Positions 6,501-7,130 of a stretch of DNA of 7,130 nt are shown piece after piece. The notes beneath the pieces were generated by a model, which was not told the DNA's origin, made no database searches, and saw nothing but the letters and a program-made list of their open reading frames with translations. Position numbers and translations under genes: made by a program. Source of the stretch: Anaerolineae bacterium (GTDB lineage Bacteria; Chloroflexota; Anaerolineae; B4-G1; SLSP01); NCBI GenBank assembly GCA_016934645.1, contig JAFGSL010000478.1:1-7130 (forward strand), written 5' to 3'. Each line of letters begins with the position of its first letter. Position 1 is the first letter of the stretch.

Positions 6501-7130
6501 CCCGGCGCCGACACCAAGTCCACCGCCGTTTTCGGCAGTGTTGGTGATGATCTGACCGCCAGTTTGTGTGAAAGTCGCTGTGGGTTGGTTGACCATGATC
6601 CCGCCCCCACCGGACAGGGCGGTGTTGGATTTGACATCTCCGCCAGCCATCTGCATCCCACCGTGCTCGACGAAAACGCCACCCCCGTCCAGGTCAGCGG
6701 TATTGCTGAGGATTTGGCCGCCGTTCATCACCAACTGCCCATCGAAGACAAAGACACCCCCACCCCGGCCCAAAGCCCCATTTTCGCGGATGAGTCCATC
6801 TTCGAAAATCAGCGTCCCGCCCACAAGCATCACGCCACCGCCCTCGGTCGCCGTGTTGTTAGCAATCAGGGTTCCGGCACTTTGCGTCAATACCGCCGTC
6901 AGCGTGGGTATTCCGGTGGCGATGTGGATACCACCGCCCGCAGACGCCGTGTTGTATTGAATCTGGCTGTTGTCGAGAAGGATATCCCCCGCGCCCATAC
7001 CGATGCCACCGCCGTCAAGCGCGTGGTTGTCGTAAATCTGGCTGGTGTGAATCTCACCGCTGCCACGGCTATACAACCCACCTCCGGTTGCATTCGGCGC
7101 CTGGTTCGCGTAAATCTGCGTGTTGACCAG
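483..7130 (-). CDS. Giant secreted beta-helix / PKD / PPC / C25 (gingipain-type) peptidase, 5' end outside window
   Basis: The frame is open from the right edge to a TAG stop at 485-483 (2215 residues seen). The TTG at 7076 is not the start: reading upstream gives [18 protein letters not shown], more of the same repeat, so the start and signal peptide are outside. Order of parts: parallel beta-helix 1-667; choice-of-anchor Q 704-757; second beta-helix 761-1108; PKD/K319L-like 1112-1206; PKD 1208-1285 (WDFGDG); PPC-like 1290-1475 (DTDWYKF, then DLLLFAP) with a hexapeptide insert 1357-1428; C25 peptidase about 1500-1901; beta-rich domains to 2200; tail [10 protein letters not shown]. Likely role: a large extracellular cysteine protease with adhesive or stalk modules. 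Only six cysteines occur in the whole stretch, and Cys1794 is the only one after residue 939. The substrate is unknown. The domain calls are strong; export and adhesion are inferred. It could also be a non-proteolytic surface protein if the peptidase has decayed, but the active-site residues look intact. Confidence 0.93.
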   Translation of the reverse strand: MVNTQIYANQAPNATGGGLYSRGSGEIHTSQIYDNHALDGGGIGMGAGDILLDNSQIQYNTASAGGGIHIATGIPTLTAVLTQSAGTLIANNTATEGGGVMLVGGTLIFEDGLIRENGALGRGGGVFVFDGQLVMNGGQILSNTADLDGGGVFVEHGGMQMAGGDVKSNTALSGGGGIMVNQPTATFTQTGGQIITNTAENGGGLGVGAGQAWLYGGSIRDNAAYSYGGGVLVNGQAILDGGTVLSNTAQYGGGVYVGSTAVFMQTGASSIANNTVTQAGGGIYAEGGSTLLDGGQVAFNTAPYGGGLYVNDGSAILGGVAEIHSNTALNSGGGVYVLAPSAIFTQNDSSLISHNHAPNAGSFGGGIYVDQGQARLTGGTVYSNTSSYGGGVHVSQGQAVLAGGVIAENVAQDGGGVHVNYGTSVFTQTSGLITDNTATRHGGGVYVASGDFTLDGGQVASNTAAQRGGGVYAQFGIVTMFTGDIVSNTADLGGGVYVDLSMASWQQHGGTLYNNRALSQGGGVLLNWASGEMSGGEVAHNEALSGGGVFLAGSSSVFTQTGGLLWDNTATVDGGGLYISAGRANLSHAALYANNALNGGGIYNNSTLELVNVTLSSNTAVTAGGALYNSGLVITALNVTFAHNQANVAGGIHDINYITIRNVIIANNTGGDCNHGLTSQGYNLSSDTSCGLTEPSDMVNIAPLLGPLQDNGGDTLTHALLPGSPAIDAGTCDGAPVLDQRGFPRPRGSACDIGAYEADSVVIFVDADATGTNTGESWADAYTDLQMALSATMPGEEIWVAEGTYRPTSGADRTAAFQLKNGVALYGGFAGVEVMRSERNWVVHPTVLSGDIGTTGNNADNSYHVLLGGGTDASAILDGFVVIGGNANGSGDYDKGGGMLNTDGSPTLVNVFFFGNYATNHGGAVANQYSGSQPTFVNCVFSGNSTGANGGGMANLWMASPTVINSTFSRNAGPNGGGIVNLESGSATVRNSILWGNTGRGQIDLQSGATISVTYTLVQGGYGVADDQNLDADPLFLDADGPDDVAGTPDDNLRLSVPSPARDRGNNVALPVDVSDTDGDFDVGELLPLDADGAARVAAGVVDMGAYEVQAPVNQPPVANAGADQAVEVEETAVILDGSASYDPDGNVPLAYRWAQTGGMAVSFNTTLSRTTFVAPSTPDLLRFTLTVTDSYGLASAPDEVLVGVGGSSITGLRAENSSPTPFGQPTWFSATITTGESVLYAWDFGDGSAGSGQYVSYTYLIPGAYVAHVTAYNATTSVVASTAVTISNDSRATALLIGSNTVITSVLTGVQDTDWYKFAVPEPDSTITITLSDLTADFDLLLFAPEIDEETGLIRDIGRLNDIGRLNDIGRLNDIGRLNDIGQLGSLGHLLDLGRLNDIGRLNDIGRLNDIGRLNDIGRLNDIGTLVGISSTPLTATEQIIYNVHELAGPHYIAVHGQTPAGVGQPYTLTVQVTPPPVPYLPLTGTVSVSVTVPPTAPDVHTLILYYSARLQQFYPEQETLLLGPLPDKLTALAQHAQVNGVLVDLGDYPEIVNAYARWDQHLDQPQRANYVAMHIKSLLYNLAPAYPNLTYLVLVGDDRVIPQRRIRDDALVSNERHYPDDVDLDFAVNLENSLDKRYFLSDDYYAGLLPLPWRGRELYLPQIAVGRLVEAPDEIIAALDAFTAQPILEPGDAFITGYDFLIDEARAISDTLAAQGIAALTTLINDDWTANDLRAEFISVTTASDLNSLNAHFTHFGLIPPNIPSPLDFFVYADEVDATTDYSGTLNFSVGCHSGLNVPDAGAPVLQEATDWPQALLRQGATFIGNTGYGYGDSDLIAYSERLMANFAEQLGVWEDGQAPTVGRAVLRAKQHYFNEASAGSLSNYDEKVMSEMTLYGLPMLQVHMPQTTTLAVQRAALLSVAGEAVTTSHHLSLDYVAHPTPQGVYYTVASQNAGHHPGVHVAGGRPIAPRVSEEVQVPGTIAHGALLVGGTFTDVASFDPVVSRIVTEETYIETEPDFPSAVWEPAQLSVINRFLSVEGKAYESLVVVPAQFRATTTALPTTGIQRLYTDLTFEVYHAPFTATDFIAPNIWNVRAISSTQSLRFEVWVDDVADDPEDTGEVARVVVLYRREGENTWPKAELTYLGKNAAGIGIAEGSVSPITGPIEYFAQAVDDSGNVMMALDHGMPFTKVEILEQPNPNPTIYLPLVMRDY
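1428..2620 (-). other. Peptidase C25 (gingipain-type) catalytic domain (about residues 1504-1901)
   Basis: Landmarks in order: [15 protein letters not shown] at 1593-1607, the core strand and loop of clan CD peptidases; [16 protein letters not shown], the conserved VGR segment; NAHFTHFG with His1754 and His1757; [13 protein letters not shown] with Cys1794; [16 protein letters not shown] starting near 1815; and a closing LYGLPMLQV. In gingipains a His and a Cys about 33 residues apart form the catalytic dyad. Here the distance is 37 or 40, and the Cys follows a hydrophobic strand (NFSVGC), as in that clan. The usual HG pair is replaced by HFG, so which His acts is uncertain. Cleavage specificity (Arg or Lys in gingipains) cannot be predicted. 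No propeptide of gingipain type is recognisable; the upstream PPC/PKD block may take its place. Confidence 0.82.
2847..3062 (-). repeat. 12 x 18-bp tandem array coding the DIGRLN hexapeptide
   Basis: Twelve in-phase 18-base units code, in order, four DIGRLN, then [18 protein letters not shown], then four more DIGRLN, then DIGTLV (residues 1357-1428). Hydrophobic residues fall every third position, with Asp and Arg alternating. The array sits inside the PPC-like domain, after strand [10 protein letters not shown] and before [21 protein letters not shown], where a surface loop is expected. The eight perfect peptide units have eight different DNA sequences, differing only at synonymous positions. 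A short beta-solenoid projecting from the PPC sandwich is one possible fold; a hexapeptide insert at this site in other large Chloroflexota exported proteins is something I recall but cannot verify here. Confidence 0.9.
3807..4848 (-). other. Second parallel beta-helix domain ending DMGAYE (residues 761-1108)
   Basis: The segment opens with [20 protein letters not shown], followed by [15 protein letters not shown], the [15 protein letters not shown] stretch and LSGDIG. This is the usual N-terminal cap of DUF1565-like/right-handed beta-helix exported proteins. Four clear turns follow (4445 to about 4134), beginning [18 protein letters not shown] and GGGIVN, each with an NxxFxxN or NSxFSxN step. 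Next come [15 protein letters not shown], a loop [18 protein letters not shown] and VVDMGAYE. The Asp-rich loops look like calcium sites; binding is inferred. The segment closes like a second choice-of-anchor Q-type module, so two such modules stand in tandem. Confidence 0.8.
4860..5021 (-). other. Choice-of-anchor Q domain (internal, residues 704-757)
   Basis: This coding segment reads [18 protein letters not shown], then PGSPAIDAG, then [19 protein letters not shown]. That series, PLxDNGGxTxTHAL...SPAIDxG...DQRGxxRP...CDIGAxE, is the conserved core of the choice-of-anchor Q family, which caps beta-helix domains of exported proteins. The family name reflects that it normally stands just before a C-terminal sorting signal. 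Here about 1450 further residues follow. Four of the protein's six cysteines lie in or just before this module (residues about 675-755) and may form disulphides outside the cell. Confidence 0.85.
5128..7085 (-). repeat. 25-turn glycine-rich parallel beta-helix repeat array (coding)
   Basis: The frame contains 25 successive turns of 24-32 residues. Each opens with GGG or GG plus an aliphatic residue (GGGVYV, GGGIYV, GGGLYV) and closes with an asparagine step (SNTA, NNTA, DNTA). Ladders of GG[AG][ILV] and [FILV]xxN are the hallmark of right-handed beta-helices such as chlamydial Pmp adhesins and related bacterial surface proteins. Most turns follow G-Q-x-x-L-x-G-G-x-[IV]-x-S-N-T-A. Turns 3, 7, 10, 13, 16, 19 and 21 instead carry a longer form with FTQT or a variant (LTQS, FMQT, FTQN, WQQH). 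Turns 22-25 change to the V[NT]xT[FL]xxN style that leads into the choice-of-anchor Q module. The array runs off the right edge, so the true number of turns is larger. Confidence 0.9.

Noticed and set aside
7074..7076. TTG as start codon of the giant protein
   Set aside because: The frame stays open to the window edge and the upstream residues continue the same repeat (QIYANQ, ATGGG). There is no ribosome binding site or signal peptide at this point.

Overview
The window holds two genes, both on the minus strand and both cut by a window edge. A 218-base intergenic stretch rich in inverted repeats separates them. About 93% of the window is one open frame of 2215 codons plus stop (7130 down to 483). 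It codes for a giant, modular, presumably exported protein whose N-terminus lies outside the window. The second gene (264 down to 1) is the first 88 codons of an MgtC/SapB-type membrane protein, probably of the DUF4010 kind.

The organism is most likely a member of the Chloroflexota (Anaerolineae/Caldilineae/Ardenticatenia-like), probably from an environmental genome. The arguments are the C-terminal tail [10 protein letters not shown], a tail style I know from secreted proteins of that phylum, and a C25 peptidase with choice-of-anchor Q, PKD and PPC modules and a hexapeptide repeat. The moderately high GC content fits. This is family knowledge and inference, not proof.

Layout of the giant protein, numbered from its first residue in the window: 1-about 667, a glycine-rich parallel beta-helix of 25 turns; 704-757, a choice-of-anchor Q module ending CDIGAYE; 761-1108, a second beta-helix domain ending DMGAYE, with Asp-rich loops; about 1112-1206, a PKD/K319L-like domain; about 1208-1285, a classical PKD domain (WDFGDG); about 1290-1475, a PPC-like beta-sandwich interrupted by 12 units of a DIGRLN hexapeptide (1357-1428); about 1500-1901, a C25 (gingipain-type) cysteine peptidase with a His-Cys pair; about 1902-2200, beta-rich C-terminal domains; 2206-2215, the [10 protein letters not shown] tail. 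My reading is a cell-surface or secreted protease carried on a long adhesin-like stalk.

The intergenic stretch 265-482 holds a 67-bp nested palindrome about 35 bp past the giant gene's stop. It also holds an inverted pair of degenerate heptamer arrays that forms a G-quadruplex motif on the transcribed-sense strand, and the ribosome binding site of the MgtC-like gene. I saw no tRNA, rRNA, CRISPR array, transposase or integrase. Long plus-strand open frames are antisense shadows of the giant gene. The most unusual items are the hexapeptide array kept constant by synonymous codons, the fusion of a beta-helix adhesin to a C25 peptidase, and the three-turn superperiod in the beta-helix.
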